From NCBI GenBank assembly GCA_031253835.1, contig JAIRVP010000007.1, positions 83,962 to 147,961 on the forward strand: a DNA stretch of 64,000 nt. The letters run 5' to 3'. The translations under genes were made by a program, and so were the position numbers. Under the pieces are notes generated by a model. The model searched no databases. It saw nothing but the letters and a program-made list of their open reading frames with translations, and was not told where the DNA came from. Below, in pieces: positions 1 through 8,552 of this stretch. The first letter of the stretch is position 1. Each line of letters opens with the position of its first letter. Source of the stretch: Burkholderia sp. (lineage in GTDB: Bacteria; Pseudomonadota; Gammaproteobacteria; Burkholderiales; Burkholderiaceae).

Positions 1-2
1 CG

Positions 3-590
3 CTCGCACGGCTGCCGGACGGCGACGCGACGTCCGGCAGCCGCTTCGATGCGGGCGCGATAGCGGCCGCGCTCGACCGGCGCGACACGCTGGCGAGCCG
101 CACGCTCGGCGTGTGGAGCGTGCCGTTTTTCGGCGCCGAACAGCAGCGGCAACGCGACGTCCTCGCGCGGCTCCTGATCGTGCGCGATCCGACGCTGACC
201 GACGCGCAGAAGCGCGAGCGGCTTGCCGCGCTCGAGCAATCGCTGCCCCCCGACCGGCGTGACGAGGACGCGCGGCTGACACGGCAGCGCGACGCGGTCG
301 CGACGGTTGACCGGCTCGAGCGGTCGGGCGACGTGTCGGGGGCGTTGCAGGCGCAGGCCGTCGCGGCGCTCGGTCCCGACGTGGCGGCGCGGGTCGTCCG
401 GATGCGGCAGGACGACGACGCGTGGCAGGCGCGCTATCGCGACTACGCCGCGGAACGCGACCGGATTGATGCGCAGCAGCTCACGCCGGACGCGCGCGCC
501 GCGCAGGTCGCGCAAGTGCGGCAACGGTATTTCGCGGACCCGGCCGATGCGTCGAGGGCGGCGGCGCTGGACGCGGGCGCCGGACGCTGA
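3..590 (+). CDS. Lipase-specific foldase (lipase chaperone), 5' end outside window
   Basis: This is the C-terminal ~195 residues of a lipase chaperone (Lif/LimA family), a membrane-anchored periplasmic foldase that activates a secreted lipase before type II secretion. The frame is open from base 3; the GTG at 111 is internal. The remaining part is almost wholly charged alpha-helix (many Arg, Asp, Gln, Ala), like the extended helical domains that wrap around the lipase in this family. Family members are about 340 residues, so roughly 40% lies outside. The lipase gene would be expected just upstream, outside the window; this is inference from known gene order. An AT-rich gap follows. Confidence 0.85.
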   Translation, partial: LARLPDGDATSGSRFDAGAIAAALDRRDTLASRTLGVWSVPFFGAEQQRQRDVLARLLIVRDPTLTDAQKRERLAALEQSLPPDRRDEDARLTRQRDAVATVDRLERSGDVSGALQAQAVAALGPDVAARVVRMRQDDDAWQARYRDYAAERDRIDAQQLTPDARAAQVAQVRQRYFADPADASRAAALDAGAGR

Positions 591-1021
591 CGAGCGACCG
601 GTCTCGCCGGGCCGGCTGTACGCTTCCCGTTTCTACCGCGTCATTCACACTCCGTTGTGTGTGCTGCCGCACTTATCGAGCTCTCTTTCGATACCTGATT
701 GGCTTTCGGGTACCGATACGAATCGAATGTCGGCCGTATTGCGATTCAATTCGTTATGCGAATGACAATCATGTTAATGGGTATTTCACTGAAGCTTTCA
801 TTTTTTAAAGCAACCGAATTCGCGAGTGTTCCATGCATCAGTGTGTAAAGCGCTGAACTGTAAAATTTCTTCATGTAATAAAAACAGGATGCGACGTACC
901 GTCGGGGTGCGTGATACCTTTTCACCAGATTTCAAAATAAAAAAACGAAAAGCCTCGCGGACGAGGCGAGGCATCAATGTTCGGTGGCCGAGGGAAGCAA
1001 CACAATCGTACGAGGTGCACC
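591..1021. other. AT-rich intergenic region
   Basis: About 430 bp without a convincing gene. From about 640 to 950 the base composition drops clearly below the surrounding high GC. It must hold the end of the lipase chaperone transcript and the promoter of the Crp-like gene. Apart from the hairpin at 938-967 I recognise no specific site. Confidence 0.5.
938..967 (-). terminator. Possible rho-independent terminator reading leftward
   Basis: A 6-bp stem, GCCTCG (952-957) and CGAGGC (962-967) with a 4-base loop, is followed on the minus strand by a T-rich run (positions 951 down to about 938). That is the layout of an intrinsic terminator for leftward transcription. No annotated minus-strand gene lies to its right, so its client is unknown. 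On the plus strand the same hairpin would partly cover the purine-rich stretch before the ATG at 977. Confidence 0.4.
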
Positions 1022-1798
1022 GTGACACATCAGGCACAGAACGTCATCGGGTTTCCGTATGCGCTCGATGCCAACTATTTCCTGTCTGCGCTGGACGGAG
1101 CCGATCGTTCGGCACTGGCGCCTTATTTGCAACTCCACCACATCGAGACCGGCCAGGTGCTGTGCGACGTCGGCACGGATCTGGAAGCGGTTTATTTTCC
1201 GGTGACGACGGCCGTGTCCCTTCAGTATCTGTCGACCGCGAAGATGACGCTCGGCGTGGCGGAGATCGGGCGCGAGGGCTTGATTTGCGCCGACGTCGTC
1301 GGCGGCAGCAGTGCCATGCCGCGCCGGGTCCTGGTCTATCGCGGCGGATTCGCGTATCGGCTCGACGCGGCCCGTTTCGCCGACGCGTGCGACAACTCGC
1401 CGGCCGTGCGGCGACAGGTCTTCATGCGCGTGCAGATGGTGCTCGCGCAGATCGCGCAGACCGTGTTTTGCAGCCGTCATCACGGCATGCAGCATCAGCT
1501 CTGCCGATGGCTGATGATCGCGCAGGAGCGCTCGCGGAGCATCGAGATCCCGGTGACGCACGGGATGCTCGGGCAGATCCTCGGCGTGAGGCGCGAGACC
1601 GTGACCGATACCACGCAGACGCTTCACAAGCTCGGCCTGATTCATCAGCATCGTGGCTCGATCGTCCTGACCGATCTCGCGAATCTCGAACGGGCCGCCT
1701 GCAGTTGCCACCGGCTTATCCGGGACGAGATGCGGCGCATCCTGGACGCCGGGGTTAATGCGCCCGCGGCGTCGCAACACCGATTGCTGACGGTCTAG
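1022..1798 (+). CDS. Crp/Fnr-family transcriptional regulator
   Basis: A 258-residue regulator with an N-terminal cyclic-nucleotide-binding-like beta-roll (about residues 15-130), a long dimerisation helix and a C-terminal winged helix-turn-helix carrying the recognition segment GVRRETVTDTTQTLHKLG. The effector is unknown. GTG 1022 is chosen as start because AGGTG sits about 7 bases upstream; ATG 977 is an in-frame alternative adding 15 residues that look unlike a folded start, though it too has a purine-rich stretch before it. It is followed by a GGDEF-EAL gene on the same strand, which suggests it controls or belongs to that signalling set. Confidence 0.85.
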   Translation: MTHQAQNVIGFPYALDANYFLSALDGADRSALAPYLQLHHIETGQVLCDVGTDLEAVYFPVTTAVSLQYLSTAKMTLGVAEIGREGLICADVVGGSSAMPRRVLVYRGGFAYRLDAARFADACDNSPAVRRQVFMRVQMVLAQIAQTVFCSRHHGMQHQLCRWLMIAQERSRSIEIPVTHGMLGQILGVRRETVTDTTQTLHKLGLIHQHRGSIVLTDLANLERAACSCHRLIRDEMRRILDAGVNAPAASQHRLLTV

Positions 1799-1994
1799 CG
1801 GGCGGCGTTCGGCATCGGCGAGCGACGGACAGACAACCGCGGAGAGGTTGTACCGGGCCGAACGGGAAGAAGGGTTTGACACGGCGAACCGGCGCCGGTG
1901 CGGGCAGGGGAAGAGGCGATGTTGCGGCGCCGGATGCGAGTGGATTCCCCGGGCCGGACGCGTTGCGAATAATCATAAAAACAGTGGTTGGTGT

Positions 1995-4412
1995 ATGGAA
2001 AACATATCGAGGTTCCGGAGTCAGCGCGGCTCGTTTCATGTATGGCCATGGAGTCCGGCGCTGGGGATCGTGCCGATCGTCGTCGTGATCATCGCGCTGG
2101 CGGGGTTCGTGGTCGTGAGCCTGATCATCATCATGTCGCTGCGCGTCTACGTTGGCGGCGAAAGCAATTGGTCGAAAGCGCAGAAGGATGAAATCATTCT
2201 CTTGAGCCGCTATGGCGAAACCGGTGACGAAAAGCTGTTCGCCGAATACGCGGCGGCCGACCGGACGCTCCGTTTCCTGAGCACGTCACGCAAGGCGATG
2301 ATCGGCGTGCCGCCCGATCACGCGCTCGCCCGGCGCGCGATGATCGAGGCCGGCATCAACCCCGTCGATGCGGCGGTGGCAGTGTGGTTCTATCCGATCC
2401 TGAGCAGCTTCGCACGCCTGAACGTCGCGCTGCAATACTGGGAAGATGCCGATCGGAAACTGATCGAGTTGCGCAGCGTCGCGTACGAACTGCAGGATGC
2501 TGTGCAAGCGGACGATACGCGAAAGAGCGACCTGCTCATCCAGCGGATCTGGGACATCAATACGCGGATCGAGTCGCTGCCGAAGCACTTTTCCGACGAG
2601 TTGAACGCGGAATTCCGTTCGGCAGCCATTCAACTGTTTCTGTCCTACATCGCTGCGTCGCTGCTGATCGTGATCCTGTCTGTCCGATGGGCCGGTCGCG
2701 CACAGCACCTGCAGATGTCGATGCAGACCGAGCTCGACAGAAGCCAGGCGCTCGCCGAGGCCGCGCTGCGCTCGGTCGCCGACGCGATCATCACGGTCGG
2801 CCTGACGCGCGGCATCGAGACGGTCAATCCGGCGGCCGAACAATTGCTGGGTTCCCCGTCGGAGCGTTGCGTCGGCCAGCCGATCAACGACGTGCTGGAC
2901 CTGATCGATACGTCGACGGGCATGTCGATCGAGATGCTGTCGTCGCTGAGCAACAGCGGCAACAGCACGTTCACGCACGACGTCGATCTGATCCGCGTGT
3001 GCGGTACCGCTGTCGCGGTCAGGGCGTCGCTGTCCAGGATGAACAATACGGCCGGCCGTTGCGTCGGCTATGTGCTGATCATGCGCGACATGACGCGCGA
3101 GCATCAGTTGATCGAGCGGCTCACGTGGCAGGCGTCGCACGACGCGTTGACCGGACTGATCAATCGCACGGAGTTCGAGCGGCGTCTCGGCGAAGCGCTC
3201 GTGCTGCGCGCCGCCGCCATCCTGCTGGTGCTCGACCTGGACGGCTTCAAGGAGGTCAACGACGTCTGCGGCCATGCGGCCGGGGACGCGCTGCTGCGCG
3301 AAGTGACGACGGTGTTCCAGCGCTGCCTCGACGGCGACGACGCGTTCGGACGGCTCGGCGGCGACGAATTCGGCATCCTGCTCGCGGTGCCGCGCGACGG
3401 CGCGTCCGACGGCGGCAAGGCGGAGCGGCTGCGCGCCAGCCTGGAGGATTTCACGTTCTGCTGGGACGGCGAGCATTTCAGGTTGAGCGTCAGCATCGGC
3501 ATGCTGGATCTCGAGTGCCAGCCCGACAGCGTCGAGCGGGCGATGCAGCTCGCGGACATCGCGTGTTACGTGGCGAAGGATCGCGGCCGCAACCGCGTGC
3601 ACGTGGCGGAGCCGCGGGACATGAATTCGGGGCGTCAGGCGTACCACATGCAATGGAGCCGGCGCGTCAAGACGGCACTCGAAACCAATACGTTCCAGCT
3701 TTACGCGCAACGCATCGTGCCGATCCAGCCGGCGCTCGCGGCCCAGCAGCGCGTCGAGATCCTGCTGCGGATCCCGGACGCGGACGGAAAACTGATCTCG
3801 CCGGTATTCCTGCCGGCTGCCGAGCGGTACGGACACTTGACGATGATCGACCGGTGGGTGGTGCGAACCGTCATCCGGCGACTCGCGCAGGTCGATCGGC
3901 GCATCGATTTCGAGTGCAACGTGAACCTGTCGGCGATGTCGATCACCGACGATCGCTTCGTCGAATTCGTGATGGCCGAGCTGTCGTCGTCGGGGCTCGA
4001 CCCGTCGCTGCTGTGTTTCGAGATCACGGAAACGAGCGCGGTGCGCAACCTGGAGGTGGCGTCGCGCTTCATGTACGAGCTGCGCGATCTCGGCTGCCGC
4101 TTCGCGCTCGACGATTTCGGCGCCGGCATGTCGTCGTTTTCCTATCTGAGCAAGCTGCCGATCGATTACCTGAAGATCGACGGCAGTCTCGTGTCGGGCA
4201 TGACGATGGACCGCGTGAAGCGCGGCATCGTGTGCGCGATCAACGACATCGCGCATCTGATGCAGTACCGGACCGTTGCGGAGCACGTCGAGGATGCGGC
4301 GACGGCGGAAATGCTCCGCTCGCTGGGCGTCGACTACTGCCAGGGGTATCACTTCAGCCGTCCCGCGCCGTGGCAGGAAGGGGGCATTGAACATCATGGA
4401 GGCAGCATATGA
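1995..4412 (+). CDS. Membrane-bound PAS-GGDEF-EAL cyclic-di-GMP enzyme
   Basis: This 805-residue inner-membrane protein has a TM helix (about 21-49), a ~160-residue periplasmic sensor region, a second TM (about 211-230), a PAS-like domain (about 250-370), a GGDEF domain with an intact GGDEF motif at 455-459, and a C-terminal EAL domain. The EAL signature reads EILLRI, with NVNLS, EITET, DDFGAG, YLKIDG and QGY all present, so phosphodiesterase activity is plausible. The RxxD inhibitory site before GGDEF is absent (DGDD in its place). ATG 1995 gives a sensible N-terminus before TM1; an upstream in-frame ATG at 1848 would add 49 low-complexity residues. The stop overlaps the next ATG (ATGA), indicating translational coupling. 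Confidence 0.92.
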   Translation: MENISRFRSQRGSFHVWPWSPALGIVPIVVVIIALAGFVVVSLIIIMSLRVYVGGESNWSKAQKDEIILLSRYGETGDEKLFAEYAAADRTLRFLSTSRKAMIGVPPDHALARRAMIEAGINPVDAAVAVWFYPILSSFARLNVALQYWEDADRKLIELRSVAYELQDAVQADDTRKSDLLIQRIWDINTRIESLPKHFSDELNAEFRSAAIQLFLSYIAASLLIVILSVRWAGRAQHLQMSMQTELDRSQALAEAALRSVADAIITVGLTRGIETVNPAAEQLLGSPSERCVGQPINDVLDLIDTSTGMSIEMLSSLSNSGNSTFTHDVDLIRVCGTAVAVRASLSRMNNTAGRCVGYVLIMRDMTREHQLIERLTWQASHDALTGLINRTEFERRLGEALVLRAAAILLVLDLDGFKEVNDVCGHAAGDALLREVTTVFQRCLDGDDAFGRLGGDEFGILLAVPRDGASDGGKAERLRASLEDFTFCWDGEHFRLSVSIGMLDLECQPDSVERAMQLADIACYVAKDRGRNRVHVAEPRDMNSGRQAYHMQWSRRVKTALETNTFQLYAQRIVPIQPALAAQQRVEILLRIPDADGKLISPVFLPAAERYGHLTMIDRWVVRTVIRRLAQVDRRIDFECNVNLSAMSITDDRFVEFVMAELSSSGLDPSLLCFEITETSAVRNLEVASRFMYELRDLGCRFALDDFGAGMSSFSYLSKLPIDYLKIDGSLVSGMTMDRVKRGIVCAINDIAHLMQYRTVAEHVEDAATAEMLRSLGVDYCQGYHFSRPAPWQEGGIEHHGGSI

Positions 4413-5146
4413 AGGTTCCGTTCGAATTGACCGGCGATCTGATGGATCTGAACAGCTATCCGGCCTGGGTGCGCGAGATGGTCGGCGCGACGGGCGAACT
4501 GCGCGAGCGCGTGAGGGCTCATCCGGTGTTCGCGGACATGAGCGGCGGCCGGCTGAAGGCGGCGCAGCTGAGGACGTTCTTCGTGACCGGCTGGGCGGTC
4601 GTGAGCCAGTTTCCGGAATACATGGCGATGAACCTGCTCAAGACGGCGGCGTTCCGTTCGCGCGGCGAAGAGAAGGCGCGGCGCTACCTGATCCGCAATA
4701 TCCGCGTCGAGCAGAATCACGTCGATCACTGGATCAACTGGGCCGCCGAATCGGGCGTGTCCGCCGAGATGCTCCTGCAGGGCGCGGCGCCGCTCGCTGG
4801 TTTCTCGCTGAGTCACTGGTGCTGGAGGAGCAGCAACACGGACACGCTCGCCGCGAGCATCGCGGCGACCAACTATGCGATCGAAGGCGTCACGGGCGAA
4901 TGGAGCGCCGCGCTGTGCGCGACACCGTACGAACTGCAGTTCGACCCGGCGGTGCGCCGTCGCGCGATGCGGTGGCTCACGCTGCATGCGAGCTATGACG
5001 ACAGGCACCCGTGGGAAGCGCTCGAGATCGTCGCGACGCTACTCGGGCAGTCGCCTCCGGCCGAACGGGTCAGGGAGGTCGAGGAATCCGTTCGCAAGAG
5101 CCTGAGCTATTTCCTGACGAGCCTCGACTGCTGCATGCATGCGTAA
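4409..5146 (+). CDS. Heme-oxygenase-like (TenA/PqqC-type) putative iron oxygenase
   Basis: A 245-residue all-helical protein of the heme-oxygenase-like fold. The likely metal ligands are in the motifs EQNHVDHW (E101, H104), E160 in NYAIEGVTGEW, and HASYDDRH (H193, D197, H200), the spacing seen in the non-heme iron oxygenases of this superfamily (HDO). The substrate cannot be told from sequence. A strong ribosome binding site, GGAGG at 4398-4402, and a 4-base overlap with the GGDEF-EAL gene show they are made together. The pairing of a c-di-GMP enzyme with a small metalloenzyme suggests the latter makes or senses a signal (O2, iron or a small molecule); that is inference. Confidence 0.75.
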   Translation: MKVPFELTGDLMDLNSYPAWVREMVGATGELRERVRAHPVFADMSGGRLKAAQLRTFFVTGWAVVSQFPEYMAMNLLKTAAFRSRGEEKARRYLIRNIRVEQNHVDHWINWAAESGVSAEMLLQGAAPLAGFSLSHWCWRSSNTDTLAASIAATNYAIEGVTGEWSAALCATPYELQFDPAVRRRAMRWLTLHASYDDRHPWEALEIVATLLGQSPPAERVREVEESVRKSLSYFLTSLDCCMHA

Positions 5147-5229
5147 CGACACCCTTCCGCTCGTCCGGTGCACCGGAACGATCTCGAGACCCGACAGTCG
5201 CGGCTGCCACGAAGTCCGCCCGTTTTCCC

Positions 5230-5973
5230 ATGACTATCCAGGTTCTCGTCGTTGAGCCCGACTGGGGCATGCGCGACATGATTCGCGCGTTTTTTCACGG
5301 ATGCCAGCTCCCGACGTCTGCGCTGCACGACGTGTCGATGCTGCTGGTGACCGTCGCCGCGGAGCCGCCGTCGTTGATCGTGCTGCGGATCGGCGATCGG
5401 GGCATTCCCGCGTACACCGCGCTCAGGGAGCTGCGCGGGGCCGGTTATGACATGCCGGTGATCGTGCTCAGCGATTCGGCGGCGGTCGTCGACAAGGTCA
5501 TCGCGCTCGAGGCCGGCGCGGACGACTACCTGGTCGACCCGTTCGACCTGATGGAACTCGTCGCGCGCGTCCGCCGCGCGGCGCGGCGCTATCGGTCGAG
5601 CGGGGCCGGCGCGGCCGGTCAGCCGGAGAGACGCGAACCGTACCGGTTCGACGAGATCGAGGTGGATTTCGTGAACCGGCGGGCGTCGCGCGCGGGAACC
5701 GATCTCGGCTTGCGCGCAAGCGAATTCGCACTGCTCGAGTTGTTCGTGTCCCATCCGATGCGCGTGCTGTCCCGCGCGGCGATCCTGTCGTTGCTGGGCC
5801 AGAATGCGGAGGGCCGCTCCGAGCGAGGGCTGGACGTGCTGGTCTTCCGGCTGCGCAGCCTGATCGAGCATGCGGTCGGCGACTACCATTACATCCGGAC
5901 CGTGCGCGGCAGAGGATACATATTCGTGCCCTCGTGGGCGTTGGCGGACGACAACGCGCACGAGGGCACCTGA
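5230..5973 (+). CDS. Atypical OmpR-family response regulator lacking the phosphoacceptor Asp
   Basis: A 247-residue protein with a receiver-like domain (1-120) and an OmpR-type winged helix (about 140-240, ending in the typical IRTVRGRGYIF strand). The receiver is degenerate: the phosphoacceptor position holds Arg (R53 in IVLRIG where LLDIML is usual), one of the paired acidic residues is Pro (E9-P10), and the conserved Lys before Pro is Asp (D103 in LVDPF). GADDY and the hydrophobic core are kept. It therefore probably acts without phosphorylation, by dimerisation or partner binding. No histidine kinase gene is adjacent. Same strand as, and 83 bp after, the heme-oxygenase-like gene, so probably one transcription unit. 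Confidence 0.88.
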   Translation: MTIQVLVVEPDWGMRDMIRAFFHGCQLPTSALHDVSMLLVTVAAEPPSLIVLRIGDRGIPAYTALRELRGAGYDMPVIVLSDSAAVVDKVIALEAGADDYLVDPFDLMELVARVRRAARRYRSSGAGAAGQPERREPYRFDEIEVDFVNRRASRAGTDLGLRASEFALLELFVSHPMRVLSRAAILSLLGQNAEGRSERGLDVLVFRLRSLIEHAVGDYHYIRTVRGRGYIFVPSWALADDNAHEGT

Positions 5974-5991
5974 CGGGCCCGGGTCCGTCTC

Positions 5992-6162
5992 CTCGGGAAT
6001 TTCACCCGTCACCGCCGGTTCGTCGCCGACAAGGCGCTGAAGGGGATCGACATGATCCGCTTCGACCACGACGGACGGATCGTCGGATTCGAGGCCATGA
6101 TCCGGCCGTTGAATGCGCTGCAGGTGCGCGGCGCCGTAATGGGCGCGCGACTCGGACAGTAG
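5992..6162 (+). pseudogene. 3' remnant of an NTF2/SnoaL-like gene
   Basis: The frame ending at TAG 6160-6162 reads about 55 residues that match the C-terminal strand-pair of small SnoaL/NTF2-like proteins: KGIDMIRFDHDGRIVGFE, then MIRPLNALQ and MGARLG before the stop. The N-terminal two thirds of such a protein (about 130 residues) is missing and no start codon is placed for a complete domain. It lies directly after the pseudo-receiver regulator. Most likely the end of a deleted gene. I recognise the family by pattern only. Confidence 0.6.
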
Positions 6163-6240
6163 TTGCCACCATTCAAGGTCAGCGGCTGAGCCGCGCGGTT
6201 GCCGATCGACGCAAGCTGACAAAATCCTGACGAATCAAAG

Positions 6241-6255
6241 TGATATATTGTATCA
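6241..6255 (+). promoter_or_regulatory. Zur-like operator palindrome
   Basis: TGATATATTGTATCA is a 15-bp palindrome with one mismatch per half-site about a central T. It resembles the TGTTATA-N-TATAACA pattern of Zur boxes and lies 58 bp before the GTG start of a TonB receptor/ABC operon in an AT-rich patch. A Fur or other metal-regulator site, or a -10 region, is possible. Confidence 0.4.
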
Positions 6256-6312
6256 TCTGACGTTTTCGTCGCCGGCCGGCCCGCGACGACGCCACACGAA
6301 GACCGATACGAC

Positions 6313-8523
6313 GTGACGAAAACCAGAAGCAAACCGGCGCGCGGGGAGCGGCACCATGCCGCGCCGCGCCGGAACACCGGCGCCTGGCGCGCACACGCGG
6401 CGCGCAGCTGCACGACCCTGCTGGGTTGCGCGATGGCGACCTCCGGCGCATTAGCTGCCGAAGCGGCAGCCTCCGCACCGGACGACCGGCGCGCGTTGCC
6501 GGCGATCAGCGTCACCGCGCGCTCGGCGCCGGCCGACCCGCTCACGCAGCCGCTCGAAACGGGCTCGCGGCTCGGGCTCGCAAGCCTCGATATACCCGCG
6601 AGCGTCGAAACCGTCACGGCCGGCACGATCGAAGCACGCGGCGATCGCACGGTGCTGGACGCGGTCACGCGCACGGCCGGCTTCTCGAGCGCGATGGCGC
6701 CGGGCACCGGCGGCACCGCATTGAGCGTGCGCGGCTTCAGCGGGCAGGAATCGGTGATGACGCTGCTCGACGGCGTGCGGCTGCTGCCGGCGGCCGGCAC
6801 GATCACGTTTCCGTTCGATACGTGGTCGGTCGAGCGCATCGAGGTGCTGCGCGGCCCCGCGTCGGTGCTGTACGGCGAAGGCGCGATCGGCGGCGCCGTG
6901 AACGTGGTGCCGAAGCGGCCGCAGCGCACGCGCGAGACGACGCTGCAGGTCGGCGTCGGCCCCGACGGCGCGAAGCGCTTCGCGTTCGATACGACGGGCG
7001 CGCTCGGCCCGCGGCTGTCGTACCGTTTCCACGTGGGCGATGCGCGTGCGAACGGCCTCGCCGAGCGGGCCGATACGCATACGACGGCGCTCGGCGGCGC
7101 GCTGACATTCGACGCGAGCCCGCAGCTCACGCTGACGCTCGACTACGACTACGGCCGCCAGATGCCCGCGACGTATTACGGCGTGCCGGCCTCGAACGGC
7201 GTGCTCGATCCGTCGCTGCGCAAGCTCAACTACAACGTCGGCGACGCGACGATTTCGTACTACGACCAGTGGACGCGCCTGTCGGCCAGCTACCGGCCCA
7301 CGGCCGGCGTGACGATCGACAACCAGCTCTACTACCTGACGTCGAACCGCCACTGGCGCAATGCGGAGGCGTATGCGCTCGACCCGGCGACGGGGCGGGT
7401 CACGCGCAGCGACTATCTCGACATCGGCCACCACCAGCGGCAGATCGGCGATCGCTTGAGCGCGCGCTTCGACGGCATGCTGTTCGGCCGTGCGAACCGC
7501 TTCGTCGTCGGCACGGAGTTCAGCCAGATCACGTTCAGCGGCACCAACAACTCGCCGTACGGCGGCGAATCGACGGTGCCCGTGCACGGCTTCGATCCCG
7601 GCGCGTTCACGAGCCCCGACCCGACCGTGCCGCAATTCAGCACACGGGCGCGGCAGGCCGCGGTGTTCGCGGAGAACCGGCTCGAAGTGCTGCCGCGGCT
7701 CGCGTGGGTGAGCGGCCTGCGCTACGACCACATTGCATTCAGCCGCGAGCAGGCGGCGGCCGATGCGGGCTTCGACAAGCGATTCGCGAACGTCGGCTGG
7801 CGCACCGGCTTCGTGTTCGAAGTCGCGCCGACGCTCAGCGCGTATGCGCAATACACGACGGGCGCGGAGGGGCTCGGCTCGCTCGTGACGCTGTCCGCGT
7901 CGCAGGCGAACTATCGGCTTGCGACCGGCGAACAGTGGGAGGCCGGGCTCAAGCAGACGCTGCTCGACGGCCGCGCATACTGGACGTTCGCCGTGTACGA
8001 CATCACGAAGCGCAACCTGCTGAGCACCGATCCGTTCAATCCGGCGCTGCGCCAGCAGGTTGGCCGGCAATCGTCGCGCGGCGTCGAGCTGACCGGCGGT
8101 GCGCGGCTGTCGCACGGCTGGACGATCGATGCGAACGTCGCGCTGGTGCGTGCACGCTACGATGAATTCCACCAGACGGCCGGCGGCACGACGGTGTCGC
8201 GGGCCGGCAACGCGCCGTCCAACGTACCGCAGCAGACCGCGAACCTGTGGCTTGGCTGGGCGTTCGCCGAACGCTGGCAGGCGAACGCGGGCGTGCGCTA
8301 CGTCGGCGCAACCTACGGCGACGATGCGAACCGTCTGCAGGTGCCGTCGTACACGGTGTTCGACGCGTCGCTGCGCTGGCAGCCGACGTCGCGCACCGAG
8401 CTCGCGCTGTATCTGCGCAATCTCGCGAACCGCACGTACGCGGCGACGACGTCGAACGGCGGCGAGCAATGGCTGCTCGGCCCGTCGCGCTCGACGGAGC
8501 TCGTCGCGACGATGCGCTTCTAG
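6313..8523 (+). CDS. TonB-dependent outer-membrane receptor
   Basis: A 736-residue receptor with a signal peptide ending near ALAAEA (about residue 50), a possible TonB box (ISVTARS), a plug domain (about 85-200; motifs LRGFSGQESVMTLLDGVR-like and VERIEVLRGPASVLYGEGAIGG) and a 22-strand barrel ending in the aromatic residue of TMRF. No N-terminal signalling (STN) domain. It is the first gene of a receptor-ATPase-binding protein-permease operon, so it should import a metal chelate. GTG 6313 is the start because later Met codons would cut the signal peptide; the ribosome binding site is weak. Substrate is unproven; see the Zur-like site upstream. Confidence 0.92.
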   Translation: MTKTRSKPARGERHHAAPRRNTGAWRAHAARSCTTLLGCAMATSGALAAEAAASAPDDRRALPAISVTARSAPADPLTQPLETGSRLGLASLDIPASVETVTAGTIEARGDRTVLDAVTRTAGFSSAMAPGTGGTALSVRGFSGQESVMTLLDGVRLLPAAGTITFPFDTWSVERIEVLRGPASVLYGEGAIGGAVNVVPKRPQRTRETTLQVGVGPDGAKRFAFDTTGALGPRLSYRFHVGDARANGLAERADTHTTALGGALTFDASPQLTLTLDYDYGRQMPATYYGVPASNGVLDPSLRKLNYNVGDATISYYDQWTRLSASYRPTAGVTIDNQLYYLTSNRHWRNAEAYALDPATGRVTRSDYLDIGHHQRQIGDRLSARFDGMLFGRANRFVVGTEFSQITFSGTNNSPYGGESTVPVHGFDPGAFTSPDPTVPQFSTRARQAAVFAENRLEVLPRLAWVSGLRYDHIAFSREQAAADAGFDKRFANVGWRTGFVFEVAPTLSAYAQYTTGAEGLGSLVTLSASQANYRLATGEQWEAGLKQTLLDGRAYWTFAVYDITKRNLLSTDPFNPALRQQVGRQSSRGVELTGGARLSHGWTIDANVALVRARYDEFHQTAGGTTVSRAGNAPSNVPQQTANLWLGWAFAERWQANAGVRYVGATYGDDANRLQVPSYTVFDASLRWQPTSRTELALYLRNLANRTYAATTSNGGEQWLLGPSRSTELVATMRF

Positions 8524-8552
8524 TGCGGCGCGACGTGCAGCCCGTCACCCAC

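Noticed and set aside
2286..4397. A 703-codon minus-strand open frame opposite the GGDEF-EAL gene
   Set aside because: The plus strand carries complete PAS, GGDEF and EAL motifs; the reverse translation is Arg/His-rich and featureless.
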